Positions 54,641-62,736 of a DNA stretch of 64,000 nt are shown here, in pieces. A program made the position numbers and the translations under genes. The notes below the pieces were generated by a model. That model saw only the letters and a list, made by a program, of their open reading frames with translations, was not told the DNA's origin and ran no database searches. Origin of the DNA: Haladaptatus caseinilyticus. Lineage in GTDB: Archaea > Halobacteriota > Halobacteria > Halobacteriales > Haladaptataceae. Every line of letters begins with the position of its first letter. Positions within the stretch are counted from its first letter, which is position 1. The DNA is taken from positions 493,466-557,465 of the forward strand of contig NZ_CP111041.1 of the NCBI RefSeq assembly GCF_026248685.1. Reading direction: 5' to 3'.

Positions 54641-55993
54641 ATGTCCGGTCAAGAAAGTGAACCCGATACTGCACTAAACGAAACCGAACGAATCGACAAA
54701 GAGTACGTCTTTGGCACATGGTCGTTTCAAAGTGAAGTGAGTCCGACACAGGTAGTAGACACCGACGGCGTCACCTTCACCGACGCAAGTGGGAACGAAT
54801 ACATCGACTTTTCGGGACAACTCATGTGTTCGAATCTCGGCCATTCTGCCGAACGAGTTACGGACGCTGTCACCGAGCAAATCAACGAAACTGCCTATGT
54901 CGCCCCCGGTTTTACTACGGAAGCACGTGCAAAACTCGGAAGGAAATTAGCTGAGGTTACACCTGGAGACCTTTCGAAGACGTTCTTCTCGACGAGTGGT
55001 ACAGAAGCGGTGGAGGCCGCGATTAAAATCGCGAGATTTTACACTGGAAAACAAAAGATCATCTCCCGATATCGATCCTATCACGGAGCAACCTACGGGT
55101 CCATCAGCGTTACAGGAGATCCTCGTCGGCTCGCAGCAGAGCCCGGGATACCGGGGACGATCAAAGCCCCCGATCCGTACGCCTACGGGTCGACGTTGGA
55201 TCCGATGCAGAGTCTCGAATATATCGAAGAGATGCTGAAATTGGAGGGTGACACGGTTGCAGCAGTATTGGTCGAACCGATCGTTGGTTCGAACGGTATT
55301 CTCGTACCACCTGATGAGTATCTCCCCAGACTCAAGGAAATCGCACACGAGCACGGCGCCCTCTTGATTTGTGATGAAGTGATGTCCGGATTCGGCCGAA
55401 CCGGCGAGTGGTTTGGTTGTGACGTTTTCGACGTCGAGCCCGACATAATGACGATGGCGAAGGGGCTGACCGGGGCGTATCAACCACTCGGTGCCACTAT
55501 CGTCAACAGCGAAATCGCAGAGCACTTCGAAGACAACATGTTTTGCCACGGGCACACCTATTCCGGTCATCCGGCGACGGTAGCTGCAGGGCTTGCGGCC
55601 GTCGAAACCTACCAATCGGAAAGCCTCGTCGATCAGGCGCGAGAGGCGGGGGAGTATCTGGAAACGCGTCTCGATGACCTCGCAGAGGATCATCCCAGCG
55701 TGGGCAACACACGAGGCGTGGGACTTTTCCGTGGAATCGAACTGACGAAAAATCCGGAAAAACGCGTCCCGTTCGGCACCCGGGAGGACAAGGTCAGCAA
55801 GGGGAGTACGGTCGTCGATGAAGTAGCGAGCAACGCCTACGAAAACGGCGTCTACGTCGCGAACATGATCAACACGCTCATTATCGCACCGCCGCTCACG
55901 ATCACGGACGCCGAGATCGATGATGCGATCGCTGCACTCGATGGCGCCCTCGCGATATCGGACGATGCGATGGAACAAGGAGTCATGGAGTGA
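54641..55993 (+). CDS. Class III (omega-amino acid) aminotransferase
   Basis: The start at 54641 (MSGQESEPDTALNETERID) gives 450 residues. PLP enzyme motifs are 'STSGTEAVEAAIKIARFYTG', 'SRYRSYHGATYGSISVTG', 'LICDEVMSGFGRTGEWFG' and the PLP lysine in 'MTMAKGLTGAYQPLGA'. The fold-type I family includes beta-alanine, taurine and 4-aminobutyrate transaminases. With MMSDH divergent and dihydropyrimidinase downstream, beta-alanine or 3-aminoisobutyrate is the likely amino donor, giving (methyl)malonate semialdehyde. Confidence 0.9.
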   Translation: MSGQESEPDTALNETERIDKEYVFGTWSFQSEVSPTQVVDTDGVTFTDASGNEYIDFSGQLMCSNLGHSAERVTDAVTEQINETAYVAPGFTTEARAKLGRKLAEVTPGDLSKTFFSTSGTEAVEAAIKIARFYTGKQKIISRYRSYHGATYGSISVTGDPRRLAAEPGIPGTIKAPDPYAYGSTLDPMQSLEYIEEMLKLEGDTVAAVLVEPIVGSNGILVPPDEYLPRLKEIAHEHGALLICDEVMSGFGRTGEWFGCDVFDVEPDIMTMAKGLTGAYQPLGATIVNSEIAEHFEDNMFCHGHTYSGHPATVAAGLAAVETYQSESLVDQAREAGEYLETRLDDLAEDHPSVGNTRGVGLFRGIELTKNPEKRVPFGTREDKVSKGSTVVDEVASNAYENGVYVANMINTLIIAPPLTITDAEIDDAIAALDGALAISDDAMEQGVME

Positions 55994-56117
55994 TTTCTTC
56001 TTCAGTGATCGATGGACATCATCCGAGTTTTGAGATGTAAAACCGTAATATCTCTGCCATTTTGACGATTTATCACACATCTAGTTCACAATGTGTGGAA
56101 ATATTATTTATCCATAC

Positions 56118-56127
56118 TATTATAAAC
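56118..56127 (+). promoter_or_regulatory. Candidate TATA box of the hydantoinase gene
   Basis: TATTATAAAC lies about 40 bases before the ATG at 56163 inside a strongly AT-rich stretch. With normal spacing this gives a leader of about 10-15 bases. Confidence 0.45.
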
Positions 56128-56162
56128 ATAATACTTTTTACTAATGGATGTTATTTCCTATC

Positions 56163-57545
56163 ATGGTAGTTGAAACCATCATTAGCGGTGGAACCGTGGT
56201 GACTGCTACGGGGGAAACCGATGCGAGTATCGCGATCGACGATGGGAAAATCGTCGGTATCGGAACGGAAGAAACGTTACCTGAGGCATCCGAAACGATC
56301 GATGCATCCGGATTACTCGTTATGCCCGGCGCGATCGATCCACACGTACACATCGACGATATGTTCTCCATCGATAGCTACGAATCCGCGACCGGTGCTG
56401 CTGCTGTCGGTGGGACGACGTCCTATATCGACTTTGCATGGCAGGCATGGGACGGTGAGCTGAGTATTTGGGACGAAGATGGGACGCTGTTGGACGGTGT
56501 CAGGCGAAAGCAGGAGAAAGGGGAGGATGCGGTGATCGATTACAGTCTTCACGGCGCAATCACGCGGGAGGATCCTGCCGTTTTCGACGAAATCCCCGAC
56601 GTAATCGATGCTGGTGTGACATCGTTCAAGATGTTCACCGCGTATGAGCACGGCCTTTCGAACGGATTCATGAATAGAGCAATACAGCACATCGCCGAAG
56701 AGGATGCCGTCGGTGTGTTTCATACGGAGGACCCGTCGATTTGTGACTCATTGACCGAGCAATTCAAAGAAGAAGGCAAAGGAGACCCCGAATGGTATCC
56801 GAAATCACGGCCGGATTATGCGGAAGCCATGGCGGCAGAAGATGCCGCTCGGATGGCACTCGAAGCGGGAATGAAGTACTATGGGATACACACGACGTGC
56901 CGGAAAGCAGCCGATATTCTCGAGTACTTCCAAGACGACGGCAGCATGATTCGTGCCGAAACCTGTACCCACTACTGTACACTCGACGATTCGATCTTCG
57001 AAGAAATGGGTAACCTGCCGATGATTGCACCGCCGATTCGAAAGCCGGACGACATCGAGGCGATGTTCGAACACCTTCACAACGGCTGTCTGAGCGTCGT
57101 TTCGACCGACCACTGTGGATATCGACTCGACCAGAAACAAGTCGAAAACTGGTGGGACAGTGCGTTTGGGGCGAACGCCCTCCAAGTCAGCTTACCGGTG
57201 TTTTACGATGAAGCCGTGAATCGCAGGGGTTTCACACCGTCGTTTGTCGTGCAAGTGATGGCCACGAACCCTGCTGACACGTTTGGCATCCCCCAGAAGG
57301 GAACGCTGGAAACGGGGGCGGACGCGGATATCGTTCTCATGGATCCGGATGAAACGTATACCATCACGGCCGACGACAACGTAAGCAAAGCCGAATTCTC
57401 GATTTACGAAGGGCGAACGGTCACCGGTCGCGTGAAGAAAACCCTCGTCCGAGGTGAAGTCGTCGCGGAAGACGGGGAAGTCGTCGGAGAACCGGGGTAT
57501 GGGGAGTTCATCGAGCGTGAGGTTCCCGACTGGAATACACGGTAA
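56163..57545 (+). CDS. Dihydropyrimidinase / D-hydantoinase
   Basis: The start at 56163 (MVVETIISGGTVVTATGET) gives 460 residues. Amidohydrolase metal ligands are visible: H-x-H in 'AIDPHVHIDD', the carboxylated lysine in 'TSFKMFTAYEH', His in 'GVFHTEDPS' and 'YYGIHTTCRKAADIL', and the Asp in 'VSTDHCGYR'. It is a little shorter than eukaryotic dihydropyrimidinases. It opens the ring of dihydrouracil, dihydrothymine or hydantoins to the N-carbamoyl amino acid. The carbamoyl amidohydrolase for the next step lies at 58609 on the opposite strand. Confidence 0.92.
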   Translation: MVVETIISGGTVVTATGETDASIAIDDGKIVGIGTEETLPEASETIDASGLLVMPGAIDPHVHIDDMFSIDSYESATGAAAVGGTTSYIDFAWQAWDGELSIWDEDGTLLDGVRRKQEKGEDAVIDYSLHGAITREDPAVFDEIPDVIDAGVTSFKMFTAYEHGLSNGFMNRAIQHIAEEDAVGVFHTEDPSICDSLTEQFKEEGKGDPEWYPKSRPDYAEAMAAEDAARMALEAGMKYYGIHTTCRKAADILEYFQDDGSMIRAETCTHYCTLDDSIFEEMGNLPMIAPPIRKPDDIEAMFEHLHNGCLSVVSTDHCGYRLDQKQVENWWDSAFGANALQVSLPVFYDEAVNRRGFTPSFVVQVMATNPADTFGIPQKGTLETGADADIVLMDPDETYTITADDNVSKAEFSIYEGRTVTGRVKKTLVRGEVVAEDGEVVGEPGYGEFIEREVPDWNTR

Positions 57546-57568
57546 GCAACCGAAACTCGCTGTAGTCG

Positions 57569-58606
57569 TTATTCCGAATTGAACTCGGCGAAGACGTCGA
57601 TAACTTCCTCCACGTTGTCACCCAATGAGTAGAGAACAGGCTCCGTACACCCTGCATCACAGTAATCCTGTACACGACTCACGACGTCCTCTGGGGTCCC
57701 CGCAGCGACGACGTTCGTCACTATCTCGTCGTCCACGAGGGCGCTGGCACGTTCGATATCCTCGGCCGTCGCGGGCCAACTTCCCAACTCTGCCTCGACC
57801 TGTTCACCGAGGTCGGGGTCGATTCCCGATCCTTTCTTGATGTGGGGTTGCTGTCCGATGTACTGCGTCACGAGCCCGCGGGCCTGATCGATCGCTCGTT
57901 GTCGATCCTCGTCCATTGAGACGGCGATCAACTGTGGTCGATCGACATCCTCGATCGAACCTCCCTGCTTTTCGACTCCCTCCTTGAGCTTCTGCATGCC
58001 GAGTTCGTTGTGTTCGGGTGGAATGAGATAGTTCATAAACACACCCCCCGCGACCCCATTGCCTACCAGCTCGCCGGTGAGCTTGTGCATCGTCGGGCCC
58101 GTCGCACCGATGTATATCGGGACATCCCGTGGCGAAGCGTTCGAACGGACGAGATCAAGTTCGATATCTTCGACGTCGAGCGTTTGACCTTCGTAAGTCA
58201 CGTTTTCGAGGTCGAACAATTTCCGGACGACAGTACAGTATTCCCACATCCTTCGAAGCGGCTTTTGACGGTCGATGCCGACCTTCGTTGCGAGGGGGTC
58301 CCACCATGCACCGATGCCGAGCTTCATCCGCCCCCCGGAGAGTTCGTCAAGCGTCGAAAACGTCTGGGCCATCAACGCCACGTTTCGCGTATAGCAATTC
58401 GTCACACCTGGTGCGATATCGATTTCGTCGGTGACCTGTGTATACGCACCCATGACAGTCATCGCATCCCGAACGAGACGCGACTCTCCCTGCCACACGG
58501 AGTCCAATCCTTTCGATTCTGCATACTGGGCGTATCGTACTTCGTCGGTGATATCTTTGCGTTCCCAGTTCCAGATGCCGACGCGATCGAATTGTGGATC
58601 TCCCAT
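57569..58606 (-). CDS. LLM-class oxidoreductase, probably F420-dependent
   Basis: A 345-residue protein of the luciferase-like monooxygenase superfamily, closest in layout to methylene-H4MPT reductase-type enzymes: 'VRYAQYAESKGLDSVWQGES' (strand 1/helix 1), 'IAPGVTNCYTRNVALMAQTF' (the nonprolyl cis-peptide bulge region), 'LSGGRMKLGIGAWWDP', 'VPIYIGATGPTMHKLTGEL' and 'VAAGTPEDVVSRVQDYCDAG' near the end. In archaea such enzymes usually use coenzyme F420. The stop of the carbamoyl amidohydrolase gene is two bases before its start, so the two are one transcript. It is the only redox enzyme tied to the ring-opening genes. Confidence 0.85.
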   Translation of the reverse strand: MGDPQFDRVGIWNWERKDITDEVRYAQYAESKGLDSVWQGESRLVRDAMTVMGAYTQVTDEIDIAPGVTNCYTRNVALMAQTFSTLDELSGGRMKLGIGAWWDPLATKVGIDRQKPLRRMWEYCTVVRKLFDLENVTYEGQTLDVEDIELDLVRSNASPRDVPIYIGATGPTMHKLTGELVGNGVAGGVFMNYLIPPEHNELGMQKLKEGVEKQGGSIEDVDRPQLIAVSMDEDRQRAIDQARGLVTQYIGQQPHIKKGSGIDPDLGEQVEAELGSWPATAEDIERASALVDDEIVTNVVAAGTPEDVVSRVQDYCDAGCTEPVLYSLGDNVEEVIDVFAEFNSE

Positions 58607-58608
58607 GA

Positions 58609-59844
58609 TTAGTCCTCCATTGCGAGTTCGAGTGCGGCGTTCGCGAACGTGTTTGCCGCCGTGTAGCAGTCGTCCCAGCTCGTATACTCCTCCTCGGAGT
58701 GACTCTTTCCATTCTCACTGACGGCAAACACCATCGACGTATCCATGACATCGGCGACGTGTGTGGCATCGTGGCCAGCGCCGCTGAAAATCCGCATCGC
58801 GTCGTATCCTAAGTTCTCCGTGGCGCTCTCGACCGCCGAGATATTCCTCTCAGCGAAGTCGACGGACGGTGCACGCATCCGTTCTTCCCACTCCCAGTCG
58901 AGTCCTTCCCGTTCCGCTGCCATCTCCGCTTCAGCGAGAACGCGGTCGAAGGCGTCTTCGACGATCTCATCGCTCGGATCACGAAAGCCCCAGGTGAACG
59001 TTACTTCACCGGGGATGATGTTGATCGAGTTCGGTTGAACGTCCATGAAACCGGTCGACCCGACGGTTCGCTCCCCGAGCGAGTTCGCTATTCGCCGGAT
59101 CTGTGTGATCACGTCTGCCGCCCCGATGAGTGCATCGCTGCGGTACTGCATCGGCGTGGGACCCGTGTGGTCGGCTTCACCACGATAGGTAATTGCACCC
59201 CAGGTGAACCCGACGATGCCCGTAACGATTCCCACATCGACGTCGTTTTCCTCTAGATACGGTCCCTGTTCGATGTGAAGTTCGAAGTAGCCGTCGTAGT
59301 TCTCCGTTGGTGTCGCAGGTTCCTCTCCCTTGTATCCTATTCGCTCCAGTTCGTCCTCGAACCGATTTCCATCTTCGTCCGTTTTGTCGTACTCTTCCGC
59401 CAAATCGTGATTACTGGCCCACACACCACTTCCTTGCATCGCCGGTTGATATCGTGACCCTTCCTCGTTCGTCCAGTTGACGATCTCGACTGGATGTTCG
59501 GTCTCTATGTCCTCGTCATTGAGGGTGCGAATGAACTCGAGTGCAGCAATGACGCCAAGCGCACCATCGTATATTCCCCCGTATGGTTGTGAGTCGAGGT
59601 GAGAACCGAGCAGAATCGTACCCTGTTCGGGGTTCCGACCCTCCCTTCGACCGAACATGTTTCCAAACTCATCGATACGGATGTCGAGTCCCTCGTCGTC
59701 CATTTGCTCGTAAAACCAGTCTCGAATTTTTCGGTCGTCGTCCGAAAGGGCCAAACGGTGGAGTCCACCGTTTTCGGTAGCGCCTATTTCGGCTTGTTTT
59801 TTCATCGCATTTACAAACCGTTTCCGATTTATCTCGATGAGCAT
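58609..59844 (-). CDS. N-carbamoyl amino acid amidohydrolase / beta-ureidopropionase-like M20 enzyme
   Basis: A 411-residue zinc enzyme of the allantoate amidohydrolase/N-carbamoylase subgroup. Signature motifs are 'LLGSHLDSQPYGGIYDGALGV' (two metal ligands, in one motif of two parts), 'VNWTNEEGSRYQPAM' (catalytic Glu and metal Glu), 'FELHIEQGPYLEE' (metal His) and the terminal histidine in 'SGAGHDATHVADV'. It would remove the carbamoyl group from the product of the hydantoinase, giving ammonia, CO2 and an amino acid. It is transcribed ahead of the LLM gene. Confidence 0.9.
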   Translation of the reverse strand: MLIEINRKRFVNAMKKQAEIGATENGGLHRLALSDDDRKIRDWFYEQMDDEGLDIRIDEFGNMFGRREGRNPEQGTILLGSHLDSQPYGGIYDGALGVIAALEFIRTLNDEDIETEHPVEIVNWTNEEGSRYQPAMQGSGVWASNHDLAEEYDKTDEDGNRFEDELERIGYKGEEPATPTENYDGYFELHIEQGPYLEENDVDVGIVTGIVGFTWGAITYRGEADHTGPTPMQYRSDALIGAADVITQIRRIANSLGERTVGSTGFMDVQPNSINIIPGEVTFTWGFRDPSDEIVEDAFDRVLAEAEMAAEREGLDWEWEERMRAPSVDFAERNISAVESATENLGYDAMRIFSGAGHDATHVADVMDTSMVFAVSENGKSHSEEEYTSWDDCYTAANTFANAALELAMED

Positions 59845-60009
59845 ACCAACGATGGCGATGCAAACACTATTAAGTCTTTTCCCAGTAATTGGGCTAATTG
59901 TACCAACATTTCCCCAGTATGCTTTACAACGTTCTATTTGGACCCAAATATTTAAATGAGTGTATGGTATGCCATGGTGTATGGTATCTCAAAAACAGGT
60001 AGAAAATCC

Positions 60010-61401
60010 ATGACCGAAGACTCACAAAACAAAATCAGCGATACGACGGAACTCGAGGGATTGAGTCCTATTCCGCGGGAAGAACGGACGATGGGCCTCT
60101 CCCATTATATCCCTGTCTGGTGGTCTTCGCTAATTATCGTCCAAGCGTTTGCTGTCGCGTTTTTCGCCGTCTACCCTCACGGGAATTTGAATCTCGTTCA
60201 AGCAGGTATCGCGATCGGGATCGGGACGATCATCGCAACGATATTTTTCATTCTAAACGGGTTCCCCGGCTACGAAGAAGGGATACCGTTTGCCGTACAG
60301 ACACGATCCGCCTTTGGCATTCGTGGGGCAGTCATTCCGAACTATCTCAGAATCATTCCAGCCATCGGATGGCTTGGTATCGGTAACTGGATCGGTGCGC
60401 TCGCGCTTCAAACGATTACGACGACGTTGTGGGGTTTCGGAAACGTCTGGGTGTACTTCGTGCTGTTCGTTCTGTTGAACGTCGGCCTCGCCCTCAATGG
60501 GATAACATCGATCAAGTGGTTCGATTCGATCGCCGCGGGGATTTTAGGGTTGTTACTGTCGTATACTGTGTATCTCGTTCTTACGACACAGCAGATACCG
60601 ACCGACGTCATCAACCATCCTGGGTCGTGGGGAAGCCAGTTCTACGCGACGATTTCGGCAGCGGTCGGGTTCATAATTACTGGCGCCCTCAACGCCTCGG
60701 ACCTCAGCCGTCATCTCAAGGAAAAGGGAGGCTCTCGTAACCACGTCCTGGGTCACGTCTTCGGCATTGCACCACCGATGATGTTCATGCTATTGGTAGG
60801 ATTGGTCTTCGGTGTCTCGACCGGAAATGCGAACCCAATCGAGGCGATAATGATCGTCGCCCCCAACCCTCTCGTCGGTAGTGCGATGTTACTGTTCGTG
60901 TTGGGTGCACAGATCTCCACGAATCTCACCCTCAACATTCTCCCGCCCACTCACGTTTTCCAAGATTCACTTGGAATCACGTGGCGGCAAGGAGTCGTTC
61001 TCGCGAGTGCGCTTTCGGTCGTCTCCTTCCCTTGGTATCTCTTTTCGAGCAACATATTTTATACGTTCATCAACGCTTACTCCGTTTTCCTTGGTCCGGC
61101 GCTTGGAATCCTGATCGCGGACTACTGGATCATCAGAAAACGTGATACCGATATCACCTCGCTCTACACGGTCGATACGAGCTCAAAGTTTTGGTTCGTC
61201 CGTGGCTTCTCGATGTCGGCACTCGTAAGCCTCCTGTTGGGAGCAGTCGTAAGTGTTCCATTCCTCGACATCTCGTGGATGGTAGGATTGCCGATCGGAT
61301 TTGTCTGCTATTACGGCTTGAAACGATTCGAATTCGACCAACTTCTCGCCGATACCGTCGCAGACGCTGACCAGCGTTCAATGAAGAGTAGTAACGATTG
61401 A
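60010..61401 (+). CDS. NCS1-family permease (cytosine/purine/uracil/hydantoin type)
   Basis: The start at 60010 (MTEDSQNKISDTTELEGLS) gives 463 residues and about 12 membrane helices. 'EGLSPIPREERTMGLSHYIPVW' is the NCS1 entry, 'AVQTRSAFGIRGAVIPNYLR' and 'GWLGIGNWIGALALQ' follow as in the family, and 'TGALNASDLSRHLKEKGGS' and 'GIAPPMMFMLLVGLVFG' are the middle helices. It imports nucleobases or hydantoins with Na+ or H+. Its place next to the ring-opening enzymes makes it the probable uptake system for the pathway's starting compound. Confidence 0.9.
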   Translation: MTEDSQNKISDTTELEGLSPIPREERTMGLSHYIPVWWSSLIIVQAFAVAFFAVYPHGNLNLVQAGIAIGIGTIIATIFFILNGFPGYEEGIPFAVQTRSAFGIRGAVIPNYLRIIPAIGWLGIGNWIGALALQTITTTLWGFGNVWVYFVLFVLLNVGLALNGITSIKWFDSIAAGILGLLLSYTVYLVLTTQQIPTDVINHPGSWGSQFYATISAAVGFIITGALNASDLSRHLKEKGGSRNHVLGHVFGIAPPMMFMLLVGLVFGVSTGNANPIEAIMIVAPNPLVGSAMLLFVLGAQISTNLTLNILPPTHVFQDSLGITWRQGVVLASALSVVSFPWYLFSSNIFYTFINAYSVFLGPALGILIADYWIIRKRDTDITSLYTVDTSSKFWFVRGFSMSALVSLLLGAVVSVPFLDISWMVGLPIGFVCYYGLKRFEFDQLLADTVADADQRSMKSSND

Positions 61402-61554
61402 CTTGAGGGAGCAGCTCTACGGTAATTGCAGAGTCGGTTTCCGATACGTATCGTGGCGTCGAGTATGTCGTGGTCAATTCTTCATGCCGGTTTGGGTGCT
61501 TGAGAACATCCCGTGACAAGATCGGCTCGTGACACTATCGGGCGGACGGTAATT

Positions 61555-61700
61555 GGGAAATGAGCACACGGTGTGGAAGAATGGGCTTGGAATGAACACT
61601 TTGGTCCACACCGTCTACTTCGCTGACTGCATTCTATTCGTAGAACCCGATGGATAAAGTCTTCAGCCAACCGGAGCGGAAGTGAAACTAAACGCACGCG
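61555..61700. repeat. Direct repeat B at the right edge of the catabolic island
   Basis: The partner of repeat A (44938-45080), in the same orientation, about 16.6 kb away. The distance from the repeat start to the ATG of the following AbrB-like gene is 241-244 bases in both copies. The inverted pair CGGTGTGG / CCACACCG is preserved here with a roughly 35-base loop. Identity by eye is about 80 per cent or more over the core. Confidence 0.85.
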
Positions 61701-61774
61701 GGAAAAGTCAACATTCGAACCTTTTCACTCGCAGTTCTCACCAGGAACACGACTGTCCACGTGAACACTAATGA

Positions 61775-61793
61775 GTTAGTATATCATACTACT
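61775..61793. promoter_or_regulatory. Palindromic operator copy 3 (GTTAGTAT-ATC-ATACTACT)
   Basis: It lies directly upstream of the intact AbrB-like gene and ends five bases before its ATG. One half site is perfect, and the other differs at its last bases. The position across the TATA-like AGTATA indicates autoregulation (inference). Confidence 0.6.
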
Positions 61794-61798
61794 CCCCA

Positions 61799-62218
61799 AT
61801 GACAAACAAAATCAAACGCTCCGGCGATGGGCTTGCCCTCCAAGTTACGAAGCCTGCACGAGCAGCCGGACTCGTCGAAGAAACCGACGACCAAACCACC
61901 CGACTTGCGGATATTCGTGTTTTCGCGTTTGACGGCCTTCTCCTCGTCATCGATCTCGACCACATTACAGATGAGAACATCGTCGAACTCGCAACTACCG
62001 CGGCTCTTGACACTGTCTCTATCTATCGAGTCACAGGCTCCTCACTCCAAATCGCGGGGAACGGGTATCAGGTCCAACTGCCGGGTGCTACGGACGCTGG
62101 ATTTCACGTCGGTGATCAAGCCCCATGTTCGCCCGCTCCGAATCTGCTCGTGATTGCAGCGGCGGGATCCGAACGAGTGGCAGCGAATATAGTGACGATC
62201 CGGCGGGAACAACTGTGA
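61799..62218 (+). CDS. Tandem AbrB/MazE-like DNA-binding protein
   Basis: A 139-residue acidic protein. The N-terminal module 'RSGDGLALQVTKPARAAG' followed by LVEETD and the C-terminal module 'IAGNGYQVQLPGATDAGF' followed by HVGDQA both follow the AbrB/MazE swapped-hairpin pattern (G-x-(G/S)-x-x-(L/V)-x-(V/L)-x4-A-x-x-(G/A)-(L/F)-x-x-x-D). The protein looks like a fused pair of AbrB units, with a middle strand-rich linker. AbrB-like proteins bind palindromic DNA and often autoregulate. A broken copy sits at 45179. No toxin gene is adjacent in intact form. Confidence 0.6.
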   Translation: MTNKIKRSGDGLALQVTKPARAAGLVEETDDQTTRLADIRVFAFDGLLLVIDLDHITDENIVELATTAALDTVSIYRVTGSSLQIAGNGYQVQLPGATDAGFHVGDQAPCSPAPNLLVIAAAGSERVAANIVTIRREQL

Positions 62219-62233
62219 ATTCGGTAGTCGTCG

Positions 62234-62252
62234 ATTAGTATACTATTCTAAC
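62234..62252. promoter_or_regulatory. Palindromic operator copy 4 (ATTAGTAT-ACT-ATTCTAAC)
   Basis: It lies 16 bases after the stop of the AbrB-like gene. Half-site symmetry is kept with one mismatch in each arm. It is the least perfect of the five copies. Confidence 0.45.
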
Positions 62253-62385
62253 CCACGACCGGATGGAACTGATTCTAGAACGTTGGCCTGCCTGAAGGTG
62301 ACATCCTCACACCGCAGTGTGTCAAATGTCTCTGTGAACAAAGAACGAATCACTTCAGTACATCGCCAGAAGGTGCCCTTTGCCT

Positions 62386-62589
62386 CTAGCCATCGTTCGA
62401 GATGACAGGACGTGAATAAATATAACCTTTTTCGACGGAGTTGTCCAGAATTTCTCGAGCTTCCACCGAGACGTCGGACACGGTGAGGAGTTCGACGGAG
62501 AAGACATCGACTCGGGTTGTCTGTCGGCGAAACTCATTTTCGGATATGATATAGCATAATATGGTGTATGGTTGGCTGTAAGTAAGCAC
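62386..62589 (-). pseudogene. Possible gene remnant with a nucleotidyltransferase-like tail
   Basis: The frame ends 'RVDVFSVELLTVSDVSVEAR' then EILDNSVEKGYIYSR. That resembles the C-terminal part of small MNT-type nucleotidyltransferases, whose last residues run VD-x-hydrophobic-SLxx and end with a GxxxY segment. The upstream 30 codons are not protein-like, and no start is convincing. If real, it would be the remains of a toxin-antitoxin-like partner for the AbrB-like gene. Confidence 0.25.
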
Positions 62590-62609
62590 ATGGCTTCCTG
62601 AACTCGGCA

Positions 62610-62628
62610 GTTAGTATACAATACTAAC
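62610..62628. promoter_or_regulatory. Palindromic operator copy 5 (GTTAGTAT-ACA-ATACTAAC)
   Basis: Identical over all 19 bases to copy 2 at 45155. It lies just upstream of the possible remnant on the minus strand (62386-62589) and about 110 bases past the end of the alcohol dehydrogenase gene. No intact gene starts next to it. Confidence 0.6.
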
Positions 62629-62736
62629 GGCTCGTCTACTTCTTAATAACAGGATTCAGCATGCACGACCGGGCTAAAGGATGATGGTTTACGCCAGATT
62701 GCCGTTATTGGCCGTCAGTGCGGGGATCTACCGAAA

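Noticed and set aside
54947..56080. 377-codon minus-strand frame opposite the aminotransferase
   Set aside because: It is a shadow of a gene with clear PLP-enzyme motifs. Its product is Cys/Arg-rich and unlike halophile proteins.
61482..61697. Possible transposase fragment inside repeat B
   Set aside because: The 71-residue minus-strand frame is Cys/Arg/Ser-rich, the frame is not kept in repeat A, and no transposase motif is visible. The conserved feature is the DNA sequence.
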